Positions 12,451-22,211 of a stretch of DNA of 64,000 nt are shown here, piece after piece. The notes beneath the pieces are model-generated. The model had not been told where the DNA came from. It saw only the letters and a program-made list of their open reading frames with translations, and ran no database searches. The position numbers were made by a program, and so were the translations under genes. Numbering within the stretch: position 1 is the first letter of the stretch; each line of letters begins with the position of its first letter. The stretch comes from Parvularia atlantis (Eukaryota; Opisthokonta; Rotosphaerida). The DNA lies in assembly GCA_943704415.1 (NCBI GenBank), contig CALSCO010000649.1:1-64000 (forward strand). The letters run 5' to 3'.

Positions 12451-14358
12451 GCGTACTGCGACGTCAATGGCAGCGAGGGCCCGGCCGTCGGATCGATCGG
12501 CTCGCCAATGCGCGACTCGTTGCTGTACGCTTGCGACCGCGCCATCGGCATGCTCCCCGCGCTGCCGTCCCAGGATGCCTCCTCGCGCTGGCGCGCCTTC
12601 TCGACGTCTTCGCCGATCTTGCGGCCAATCTCGGTCTCCTCGCGGCCGAAGATATCTGTGCGCCGCTTGGCAAACTGCTGCAGGTTGCGGCTGATGTCGG
12701 TCTCGGGTGCGAGGTTGGACTCCTTGTTCTTCTGGATCGACGCCTCGCGCTGCTCCTTCCACTTGGGGTCAATCAGCTGTGTGCGTGCGGTCTCCGTCAG
12801 CATCCGCTCAGCGCGCGCTCCCGCCAAGGGCGCACCTCAACGCGCAGGTGCTGCGACAGCTCCGACGCCGCGACCTCCTGCCCGTGGAACATGAATGTCT
12901 GCTCCTTGGGCTTGAGCTTGTCGATGACGGCCGCGCGCGGCACGTAGTCCTTGCGGATGCGCATCGTCGTCTCGTCGCTCGCGCTCGGCGGCGGCGGCGG
13001 CGTAGGCTCCTTGGCAACGTCCATGTCCATCTCAACCTCCATCGGCTCGTCCTGCGCCGGCGCCGGTGCCTCGGCGCGCTCAGGCGCCGCGAACGCCTGC
13101 TTCTTCTGCACGAGCGTGCGCGCAACGAGCGAGTCCATCGTGATCGGCGGCGGCAGCTCCATCTCGTCGTCCTCGGGCTTGAACTCGATCGCGCCCACGA
13201 TCACAAACTCGTGCCACTCGACCGCCGCGTACGCCGCTGCACGCGCATCCGGCGTGAGCAAGCGGTGCAGGGGCGCAAGTGCACGCACCGCGCTCGGCCT
13301 CGGCGTCGGCGTCGGCCGCCTTGCGCTGCTTCTGGTCGTACGCGGTCCACTCGGCGCGCTGCTTGACGCGGTCGAGCAGCGAGAACTTGTTGTGTACGAC
13401 CGTCTGCAGGCGCTCCTTCACGTCCTTGGGCGGGATGAGCACCTTGGTGTACTGCTCGACGAGCTTGGTGAAGTACGGGAACATGCTGTGTGGTGCGTCA
13501 GCACGAGCACGGGAAGCAAGAGCGGGCGAAGCGCGTGCCTGTGGTTCTGGCGCAGGAAATCAAACTGGTAGTTGCGCGACTCGCGCTGCGATAGGCCCGT
13601 CAGGAACGAGCGCCCGTTCCTGGCCACAAACTGCGCCGTGAGCTTGAGCACGTCGCTGTGTGTGTGCGATCGCTCGCATCGTCAGCACAACGCGCACGTG
13701 CCCGCGGTCAGGCGCGCACAGGTCCTGCTGCGTGATCTGCGGTTGCTCTGCCATGAACTCGAACGGCGGCGGCTCCTTGGGCGGCGCCCTGGGCGGCGCG
13801 GCCGGCTTGGCGGGCTGCTGCGGCTGCTGCGATATGCACGACGGCTAGTGAGCGATGGCGAACTGCAGTGTAGACAGACGCACCCCGTCCTCGCCCTTCT
13901 CGTCCTTGCCGCCTGCACGCGCCACGCGCCCGCCGCACGTGTCACCACACCCGCCGCGGTCAGACGGCCGTGTGGCGCGCGAGCCGGGCGGCGCGCACCG
14001 CGGCCCTCCTGGATCTCCTTGATCTTGTACTGGTAGTAGGCGTGGTACGGGTCGGTCGAGGTCAGGAAGCCGAACTTGGGGTTGCCGCGCTCGTTGTCGC
14101 GGATGCGCTCCTCGAACTTGGTCCCATTGCGCGCCACAAAGGCCGCGGTCTTGTCGACGATGTCTAGCAGCAGCGGCGGCGGCGGCGTTGTTCAGCATCG
14201 CGGCAAAAAGGGGGAGGGCGCGGCAGGCGACGCAAGCGGCACGTACTGCGCACTTCCGGCGGCGGGTAGATCATGCCGATGACGGGCACGCCCGTGCCCA
14301 CGGGCGCGGGCGGCGCGGCCGGCGGCGGCGCGGCGGCGGTCGCTTCGGCCGGCGCCAT
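11514..14358 (-). CDS. SF3A1: Splicing factor 3A subunit 1
   Basis: Core subunit of the U2 snRNP SF3A complex, needed for branch-site recognition in the nucleus. Domains in order: a start MAPAEA with IYPPPEVR; SURP1 (NIVDKTAAFVARNG, then NPKFGFL and PYHAYYQYKI); SURP2 (LKLTAQFVARNGRSFLTGL, NYQFDFLRQNH, YFTKLVEQYTKVLIPPK); the middle region EWHEFVIVGAIEF; the PRP21 block RTDIFGREETEIGRKIGED with WDGSAGS; a glutamine run; Met-Pro-Gly repeats; and the C-terminal ubiquitin-like domain ending YYNIGHHSPELQLLLRERGG plus RKK. All blocks match human SF3A1 in order. Intron 1 begins GTACGT, splitting the Asn codon after PEVR. It is divergent from the ARID-LRR gene, sharing a 144-bp spacer. Confidence 0.96.
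12240..12450 (-). repeat. SF3A1 coding low complexity: poly-Q (CAG)n and PGMPMPGMPP repeats
   Basis: At 12411-12449 a pure run of CTG/CAG codons encodes about 15 glutamines. At 12240-12340 a GGCATCGGCGGCATCCCG-type unit repeats and encodes Met-Pro-Gly heptads. Both lie in the disordered linker before the ubiquitin-like domain, where animal SF3A1 is also proline-rich but differs in sequence. Confidence 0.8.
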
Positions 14359-14502
14359 AGAGAAACTGGCGCGCTGATTGGCCGGCTCGCCGTGACGTCC
14401 GCGTCCCGTTCAGCCAATCAGTGCGGCCGTGATGTAGCACATTGCCATTGGTCGTGACGTAGACGCAGCAGCAGCCAGTGAACGCACGACCGTTGGGCCA
14501 GA
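14359..14502. promoter_or_regulatory. Bidirectional CCAAT/TGACGT promoter of SF3A1 and ARID-LRR genes
   Basis: A 144-bp spacer between divergent ATGs. It contains ATTGG at 14377-14381, TGACGT at 14393-14398, CCAAT at 14414-14418, ATTGG at 14447-14451 and TGACGT at 14455-14460. The same flanks (GCGCTGATTGGCC, AGCCAATCA, GTGACGTAG) occur in the other promoter at 8120-8212, suggesting NF-Y-like plus CREB/ATF-like control. Confidence 0.6.
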
Positions 14503-16225
14503 ATGTGCGTTCGCTCTCTCGCTCGCGCTCTCGCTCTCTTTCGCCGTGTGCGCCGCTCGTGCTCACGCCCACGGACCGCGCGCAGGGCCGACGAGCGCGC
14601 ACCAGAAGACACGGACGCCGTCGTGGCCGCCGCGGCCGCCGGCGCGTCCGGCGCGGACGACTACGCCGCCGACATGGACCTCTCGTACACGGCCGAGGAC
14701 GAGGCCGCGTTCCTCGAGCAGCTGCACATCGTCTTCGACATGCCCAGGTGCGTGCGGCCGCTGCCACGCTGCTGAGGGCGCGCTGACGCTTTGGCGCCAC
14801 CGCGTATACACTGCACATGCCCGTCAACGCACAGCGTGAGCCCGTACTTTGTCGTCCAGTTCACGCGCGTGCCCTACTTCAAGCTGTACAAGGCAGTGAC
14901 GCTCAACGGCGGCTACGAGCAGGTGGCATGGCGACCGTGCGCCGCGTGCGCATCGATCGGGCTGATCGCGATCGAAAGGTCAAGGCGCGGAGACTCTGGG
15001 GCGTCATCGGCCTGCGCCTGGGCATCCCCGAGACATGCCGGTACATGTCGTCGGCCCTGCGGCAGACGTACGAGAACCACCTGCTCGGGTACGAGAAGCT
15101 GTTCTTCGTCCCGCACAACAAGCCCGTCCTGCGCACGCGCAACAAGCGCAAGGCGCCGCGTGCGTTGCGCCGCGGCCTCGCCTTCTGTGCGCACCTGATC
15201 GCGACCGCGTCCGCGTCCGCGCAGCCGGCATCCTCGCGACACTGCGCAGCCTGCACGACTCGCCGAGCAAGAAGGGCGCAGTCGGCGAGTCGCACTTTGG
15301 CAGCGCGCGCGTCGCCCTCCTCGGCCCGCCACCCGCGCCCGCGCCCGCGCTGCCGCCCGCGCCGCCACCACCGCACCTCATGCACGGCGCGGCGGCGGCG
15401 CGGACGATGCCGCACGATGTCAACTTGATCTCCGAGACGATCATCGGGCCACACGACATGATGCAAGTGGGCGACGTGGTGCGCCGTCCGTGCACTTAAC
15501 GCTGTCGCTGCTGGGCTCATGCGCGCGCCTGCATCGGCAGCACGGCAACACGCAGAGTGTCGACGTCGCGGCCGCGCTCGGGCTCGTGCACACCAACGTC
15601 GGGCTCGAGGGCTACGGCGACGCCGCCGAGCCGTCCGTGCTGACGACGGTCGACCCGAGCGCCGTCGTCAAGCTCACGATCGACGACGTCCCGGCCCTGC
15701 CGGCGTTCGAGGCGATGATGGACTCGATTGCGCGGCAGCCCTCAGTGCACGTGCTCGACCTGTCGCACTGCCACCTCGGCGACGACTTCATCATGTGCGT
15801 CGCGCTGATCCTCCCGCACAACGAGAGCATCCAGCACCTCAACCTTGAAGGTGCGCCGGCGCGTGTGCGCGCTTGTGCTGACGCGGCCGTGTGCGTGACA
15901 CAGACAACCAGCTGACGAGCGCCGGCATCGCCAAGGTCGCGCGGGCGCTGCGCGCCAACCACGTCATCCAGGAGGTTGACCTGTCCGGCAACATGATTGG
16001 CGCGGCCCTGCCACGGCTGATGGAGCTGCTGAGCCAGTCGACGTCGCTGCGCACGCTTGTGCTCAAGCGTGCGCGCGGGTGATTTGCGGGGGCACTGTCG
16101 CACGGCTGACCGGTGCGCGCGCAGAGACTGATCTCGACAACAACGACATTGCCGAGCTGGCCGAGGCCATCCAGACCAACCACAACGTGCGCTACCGCGG
16201 CCAGATATCGCTCATTGTAGACTGA
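14503..16225 (+). CDS. ARID DNA-binding domain fused to leucine-rich repeats
   Basis: Predicted nuclear regulator. Residues about 35-150 form an ARID/BRIGHT domain: AAFLEQLHIVFD, RVPYFKLYKAVTLNGGYEQ, then VKARRLWGVIGLRLGIPETC and LRQTYENHLLGYEKLFF. A Pro-rich linker follows. Then come RNI-type leucine-rich repeats: VHVLDLSHCHLGDDFI, IQHLNLE joined to DNQLTSAGIAKVARAL, IQEVDLSGNMIGAALP, and TDLDNNDIAELAEAI. Every intron joins in phase with one continuous frame through both parts, so one gene is favoured over two. The first A and T of the ATG (14503-14504) are followed at once by GTGCGT. An intron 14505-14585 with CTCAC and GCGCAG would leave AT+G and give MADERAPED. If it is retained the frame stays open and adds 27 residues. 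Confidence 0.8.
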
Positions 16226-16302
16226 GAGGGTGTGCTGTGCGCGCTGTGTGCTCTTCGTTTTCCTTTTCTTGCTGCGCGCCACACCGCTCTACGTGGGTTG
16301 CC

Positions 16303-16340
16303 CCTCTCTCTCTCTCGCTCTCTCTCGCTCTCTCTCTTCC
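16303..16340. repeat. CT-rich microsatellite
   Basis: CTCTCTCTCT runs interrupted by CG, lying in the short 3' spacer between the ARID-LRR stop and the stop of the five-cassette gene. Confidence 0.8.
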
Positions 16341-16347
16341 TCGCCGA

Positions 16348-19300
16348 TTACGCCGCGCCCGTCTTGACCTCGGCCTCGGCCTTCTCCCCGCCCTCGTCGT
16401 CCTCGGCCGCGTCGCTCCTGGCCTCGGCAGCGGGCGCGGCGTCGCTCCTGGCCTCGGCAGCGGGCGCGGCGTCGCTCCTGGCCTCGGCAGCGGGCGCGGC
16501 GTCGCTCCTGGGCTCCGCAGGCTTGCCGTTGAGCGCTGCAGACGCCTCCGCGGCCGCTGCAGACGCCTTCTGCGCCTTGAGCGTCGCTGCGTGAGCCGCG
16601 CGCAGCACCTCGAAGCCGCGCTGCACCCGCTGCGCCGCCGCCACACGGCTCAGCAAGAGGCTCCCGTGCGCGACTCGACGGCGCACCTTCTTCGGGCCGA
16701 GCGGCAGCTTGAGCTTGCTGATGAGCGCGTCGCTGTCGGCCTGGCTGAGCGTCTGCAGCGCATCGACGCTCGTGATGCCGCTGGCCGTGAGTGCCTCAGT
16801 GAACGTGCCGGCCTGCTCCGGCGGCACAAATTTCTGCCGCATCGGTGCGGTTAGCGCCGCGCTGCGTTGCGGGCACAGGGCGGCAGCGTGCCTCCACGAA
16901 GCTCTCGATCGACTTGGGCAGATCGTCCGTCAGCTTGTCCACAACCGTCTTGGCCGCGTCGAGGCGCAGCACCTCTTGCGCGGCCGAAAACTCGGGCTCG
17001 ATCGGGTTTTCCGAGTGCTTGGCGAGCATGTGCTGCTCGAGCATAGGCTTGGCGAAGAACGACTGCGCGCTCGCGTGAGACACGCGCGGCGCTGGGTGCG
17101 CTCGTTGCGCACCTGCGAGCACTGCGGGCACGCGAACGACTGCGACATGATTTTCTGCGTGTCCTCGTTGTCGTACTCCTTGGTCCTGTAGCGCAGCTTG
17201 CTGCTCGACCCCGACGAGGGGGCCGGCGCAGCGGTCGAAGGCGACGGCGCGTCGGCCGAGCTGCCCCTGCGCCGCGCACGCCATCAGCACAGGCTGCGCC
17301 GCCGTGCTGCCTGCACGCGCACCCGTCGCCGTGGCTCGCCCTGCTGATCAGCTTGACGTGCGCGACGTCGGGCTGTGCGCACACGTAAGGAGTGACCCCG
17401 CGCACGACCGCGTCGGCGCCGCGCACCATCATGCCCGCGCGATACGGCTTGCTCATGAGCTGTACCTCGACAACGTCGCCGGCCCAGAGCATCTTGTTGT
17501 GGTGGTACTGGCGGCAGGAGCGGTCAGCAGTCGCAGAGCGCGCGCAACGACAAAAAAACACATACCGCGCGCGCGCTGAAGAACGCCTCATTCGCAAAGC
17601 CCTCAATTGCGACGTAGCCGTCGCCGCGCGGCTTGTGCGTGGTCTTGTCGCGCAGGATCGTCTTCACGGTGGCCGGGTACCTGCGCGGGGCGCGCAACAT
17701 GAGCACCGTGCGGAGCAAGCACGCAGAGATGCGCGCACCATTTCTCGGGGTCGTACTCGATGGGCACGCGGCGCGGCTTTGCGGGCTCCTCGCCGACCTT
17801 GAACGCCCTACAGCCGCCGTCAGCGCTACTCAGTGGTGCGCGGCTCACAACGCACTGCGGCGGGCCGTCGACGACCTCGATGTGCGCGGCGTGCTTGGCC
17901 AGGGCCTTGCGCACAAACTCCGCGTCTTCGTACACGTCCGGCGCGGGGCTGATGCTCGCGACCGTCTTGTAGTCGACTGCGCCCGTGCGCGCGTCAGCTG
18001 GCGCGCAGACAGAGCAGCGCCTCGTGGACGCACAGAGGCCGCTCGACAGCACGGCCGGGGTGTGGTGCACGTCGTTAGGGTCCTCGCAGCGCTCGAGCAC
18101 GGCGCGCAGGTCCTTGGTGAACTTCTTCATGCGCTCGTTCGCCTCCTGCTCCGGCCTGTGCGGGTCCGCGCAGCTGTCAGCTGGTGCACGAGGCGCGCAC
18201 ATGCGCGAGACGCACGACGGCGGGATGGTCACCGCGCCCTTGGCTGGCATCTCCGCCCGCACGCCATCCCAGGCCCGCGTCGCGCGCTCGGCGTGCTCTG
18301 GCAGCACGGCGTCGACGAGCCACACGTTCACCTGCGATCGGGCGTGCGTGAGGCACCGCGACGTCACAGCGGGCGCACGCACGTCGGTCTTCCAGAGCGG
18401 GCTGTCGTCGGGCACGCTGCGCGGCTCGTGGCGGCGCTTACTGAGCACGAAGGCGACCGGCATGCCCGGCGCGAGGTCGAGCTTGTAGGTGTTGGTCATC
18501 GTGATCACGAACCAGGCGTACTCGGTCGGGTAGCCGTAGTACGCGAGGTCGGCGCTGCGCAGGAGCGCGAGGTCGCTGCGCAGCTCGGCGATTTGGCCAA
18601 GGTAGACGTCGCGCAGACCCTTGTCAGGCCACCTGTGGTTGTGCAGGCGCGAGTACGCCTACGGACCACGCAGAATCAGCACAGCGCCCGGGCGTGTCAG
18701 TCCCGCGCACCTTGCTGAACGGCACAAAGCGCTCGTCCACCGCGACCGCCTTGCCGTCGCTCTGCTTGCGCTCTGCCGGGCCGCCCTTGTTCGAGGCGTC
18801 CCTTGCAGGCTTGCTCTCGGTCTCGGTCTGCAGCTCGGGCGCGGCGCGCTTGGTCTCGCTCGTGGTCTCAGCCTCGGCAGGCTTGGCGTCTTTGGTGTTG
18901 GCGGGCTTGGCGTCTTTGGTGTTGGCGGGCTTGGCCACAGCGGGCTTAGCCACGGCGGGCTTAGCCACAGCGGGCTTGGGCTCGACAGGCTTGGTGTCGG
19001 CGGGCTTGCTCTCGCTGTCGTCGTCGTCCTCGCCGTCGTCGTCGTCCTCGTCGTCGTCCTCGTCCTCAGCTTCCTTCCCGGCACGCTGTGACGATGCGGC
19101 AGCTGAGCTGGTCGCAGGCTTGCTCTGGCTTTGGGACAGAGACTTGCGCAGCTCCTCGGCGTGCTCTGGCAGCGCCTCAGCCATGAGTGCGATGGACCCC
19201 TGTGCACAAACGTCAGTCATCGTACAGAGAGCAGCGTTGAGGCAAACGCACGTCAGTTTTCCAGCGAGGGTCAGGGTCGCTCTCCGCCTCGCGCGGATAC

Positions 19301-22162
19301 TCGGCCTTCCTGAACAGCACAAACGCCACCACGGAGCCCTCGCCGAGCTTGGCGCGGTAGATGTTGGCATACTCTTGAATTGCCCAGCCGTACGCGGAGC
19401 CCTTCCCGTGCCGCTTGAGGTCTGGGCAGTGCACCAGCATGATTGAGTTGAGCATCTTCACGATCTGCCCGACGTAGACATCGCGGTTGGCCATCTCGCT
19501 GTATCCATTGTGGTGCAGGTAGAGGTACGCCTGCGTATCACCGTCAGTGGCCACCGGGAACCGTCAATGGCGAAGACGTACCTGGTTCATCTTGCCGAAT
19601 GGGCCGTCCGTGACAGTTGGGTGAGGCATCGAGACCCTCGTACGGGCGAGCACCGGCGACTTGACGCCATCCCACTCCCGCCTGGCCCGCCCGACATGCT
19701 GCGGCAGCGCAGGGTTGGCCGCCATGGCGCGCATCTGAGCAGGCGTGTCAGCATACGCCACCGACCAGCGCCAGTTACGCACGTTCGTGTCCCAGCGATG
19801 GTCGCCACGCGGTACTTCACGCGCGAGCTGATGGCGCTTGCAGAGAACAAACGCCACCGGCACGTTTTTGTTGACCTCCACCATACCGGCCGCACAAGCC
19901 AGAAGGGTGGTCCAGGCGTACTCGTACGGCTGGCCGTAGTGAAGCAAATCGGCGCTGCGGATGAGCACGAATTCGCCGTGTCTAGCCACAAAGCAGCCAA
20001 GGTAGACGACAGGTTCAAAGTCGTTCTTGCCCACCGTTTGAAGGCGCGGGTAGGCCTGCGCGTGCAGCATAAGAATGCGCTGCCGATGCAAAGAGCGCAA
20101 GGCACGCACCGCCATCATCTCGATGAAGGGATCGTCAGGGCTCACGGGCACAATCGGGGTGCTCTGCGGCATGCTCGCCAGCACGACGCCGTCCCAGTCG
20201 CGCTTGGCCCACTCGATGTGCTGCGGCAGCGCCTCGTCCAAATAGCCGATCAAGTACTGCGGTCGCACGTTAGCGCAGGCTCGGCAGTAACCGCGCAACA
20301 CACCTCCGACCTCCAGCGCGCATCGCCCGATGTGGACGCCATCCAAGGCATCTCCTGACGTCTGCTGAGGGTGAACGCGACGGCCGTGCCTTCCGCCAGA
20401 GGAGCGCCGAAGGGGTTGCAATTCGATCTGATCGCCCACGTGTACTCGGTCGGGTAGCCGGCACTCCTCAGGTCGGCGCTGCGCACGAGCAGGACCTCGT
20501 CCGCGAAGCTGACGATGACGCCGAGCAGAATTTGGCGCAGGATGCCAAGGGCGTACCCGTGATGGTGCAGCTGCGGGTACGCCTGCGCTGCTAGTGTGAG
20601 CCGCAGGGTCCTAGGCAGCTGTTTTGGCGTGCGCACCACGTTCATGTCGCCGAACGGGCCAGAGGTCTCCGTGGTGCGATGCGGCAGCACGCGGGAGCGC
20701 GGCGGGATCACGGACTTGGTGCCATCCCACTGGCGGCGCGCACGCTCCACGTGCTGCGGCTTGACGCGGTCGCACGACCAGATGGTGAGCTGCGCGTCAT
20801 CAGAGGTCAGCATCACTCCGTCAGCGGCCCACATTAGACGCACGTTCGTGTGCCAGCGCTTGTCGCTCACAGTGGCAATGTCGCGCGTGAGCCGGCGCCG
20901 CTTGCACAGGTTGAACGCAATCGGCGTGTTCTCGTCTGGAGCGATGCCTCGGCTATCCAGGAACTCCGTCGCGATCCAGCCGTACTCGTAGTGCTGACCG
21001 TAGAACAGAAGATCGGCGCTGCGAACGAGTGTACAGTTGCCGTGCTGCGCGACGATGTAGCCGAGATAGACGCCGTACTCGCTCTCGGACGCATGGGCGC
21101 TGAGCACATAGGGGTAGGCCTGAGCGCGCGCGCAATGAGACGGTCGCCGCCACGGCTGCGCACACGCCGACGCACCGCGTTGATCTCCCGGAACGGGTCG
21201 CCGGGCCCGGGCGCGATCTCGGTGGCGCGCGGCGGGGCGGGAACGGGCGGCGGCCGCGCGGGCATGACGCGAGGCGCCGTGACCGCAGCAGCGGCATCAA
21301 GGGCGGCGGCACCCGATCGACCCGCTTCACTGGCAGCGACGGCGGCAGCCGCCTGGGCCACGCGCGAGCGCGCGTCTTGCTGACGGGGCGGCATGGCCGT
21401 GGACGGCTTTGGAGCCGCGACGGCGCTCGATCGAGCAGACTCGGTGGCAGCGACGGCAGCGGCGGCTTGGGCCACGCGCGAGCGGGCGTCTTGTTGTGGG
21501 CGCGCAGCGGTCGAGCTTGCGGCCGCAGCAAGCGGCGGACGTGCTGACGCGGTCGCTGCGGCGGGCGTCGGTGGACGCGCCGAGGGCGTGACAGCGTGCG
21601 CCTGCGGGCGCGCCGAGGTGCCGGTCGCGGCAGCAGGAGGCCGCACTGACGTGGTGGTCGCGGTCGCGGGCGCAGCGGGCCGCGCAGACGGCACCGCAGT
21701 GGCGGGCGGGCGCACACCCGCGGCCGACTTGGTCGCGGCAGCTGCGGCCGCGCCGTACGGCGTGCGGCGCCTGACGGCGCTGTGCGGCGAGCGGATGGCG
21801 CCTCTCAGCCACCTGGCGCCACACGTCGCGTCGCGCACGCACCCGTCGACGACCTCGAGCTGCGTCGAGAAGCTTTGCACAGCTTGGAGCAGCACGTCGG
21901 CCATGTCGTCGCCGCTGACGCCGGCCAGGTCGGCCTCGAGCACGGGGATGAAGACGGTCACGGGCACTTTTTGGCGCCAAGATTCGTGTGAGCCGAAAGA
22001 CGACGCCGCGGCGCCCGCTCACGCGGCCACCACGCACCCGCCCCGCCCGGCGCGCGCTGCACGATGCCGCGCCACGTCGAGCTCGTGCCGAGATGCGCGT
22101 CCGACAGCAGCGTCTCGACGCAGCCGCACGGCGCGCGCCACCGCCGGGTCGTCGCCCAGCAT
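16348..22162 (-). CDS. Uncharacterised five-cassette tandem-repeat protein with cold-shock-like region and C2H2 finger
   Basis: No known family was recognised. After an N-terminal segment and a long Ala/Pro-rich region come five tandem units of two exons each. The 'a' exons are 20844-21119, 20304-20582, 19783-20055, 19252-19530 and 18383-18658. The 'b' exons are 20637-20789, 20110-20256, 19582-19734, 18711-19199 and 18216-18331. Each 'a' starts AY and holds a core like LVRSADLLFYG then EYAW, later VAF-x-L-x-KRR, and ends W-x-T-D/N. Each 'b' holds LPQHV-x-RARR-x-WDG and, except the last, ends PF-x-x-MN or a variant. The C-terminal part has a cold-shock-like stretch (GDGYVAIEGFANEAFFS; WAGDVVEVQLMSKPYRAGMM), a C2H2 finger split by an intron (FACPQCSQ / MLEQHMLAKH) and a possible SAM-like helix bundle (ITSVDALQTLSQADSDALI). 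The start at 22162 is a best guess, 49 bp from a divergent gene. Length is roughly 1,500 residues. Confidence 0.75.
16411..16520 (-). repeat. 30-bp minisatellite encoding EARSDAAPAA
   Basis: Three perfect 30-bp units (16411-16440, 16441-16470, 16471-16500) plus a partial fourth encode tandem Ala-rich decapeptides near the C-terminus of the five-cassette protein. Perfect identity suggests recent expansion. Confidence 0.9.
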
Positions 22163-22211
22163 GGCCGCGGCGTCGAGACTCGATAGTGTGACGCACGGCC
22201 ATTGCAAGCGG

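Noticed and set aside
14508-14585. Mitochondrial-type leader (MCVRSLARALALF) on the ARID protein.
   Set aside because: The stretch coincides with a perfect intron of the local type; ARID proteins are nuclear. Kept only as a retention variant.
18624-19199. Separate acidic low-complexity gene around 18.7-19.2 kb.
   Set aside because: It is in frame with cassette 4, with matching phase-0 splice sites at both ends, so it is an insertion in the larger gene.
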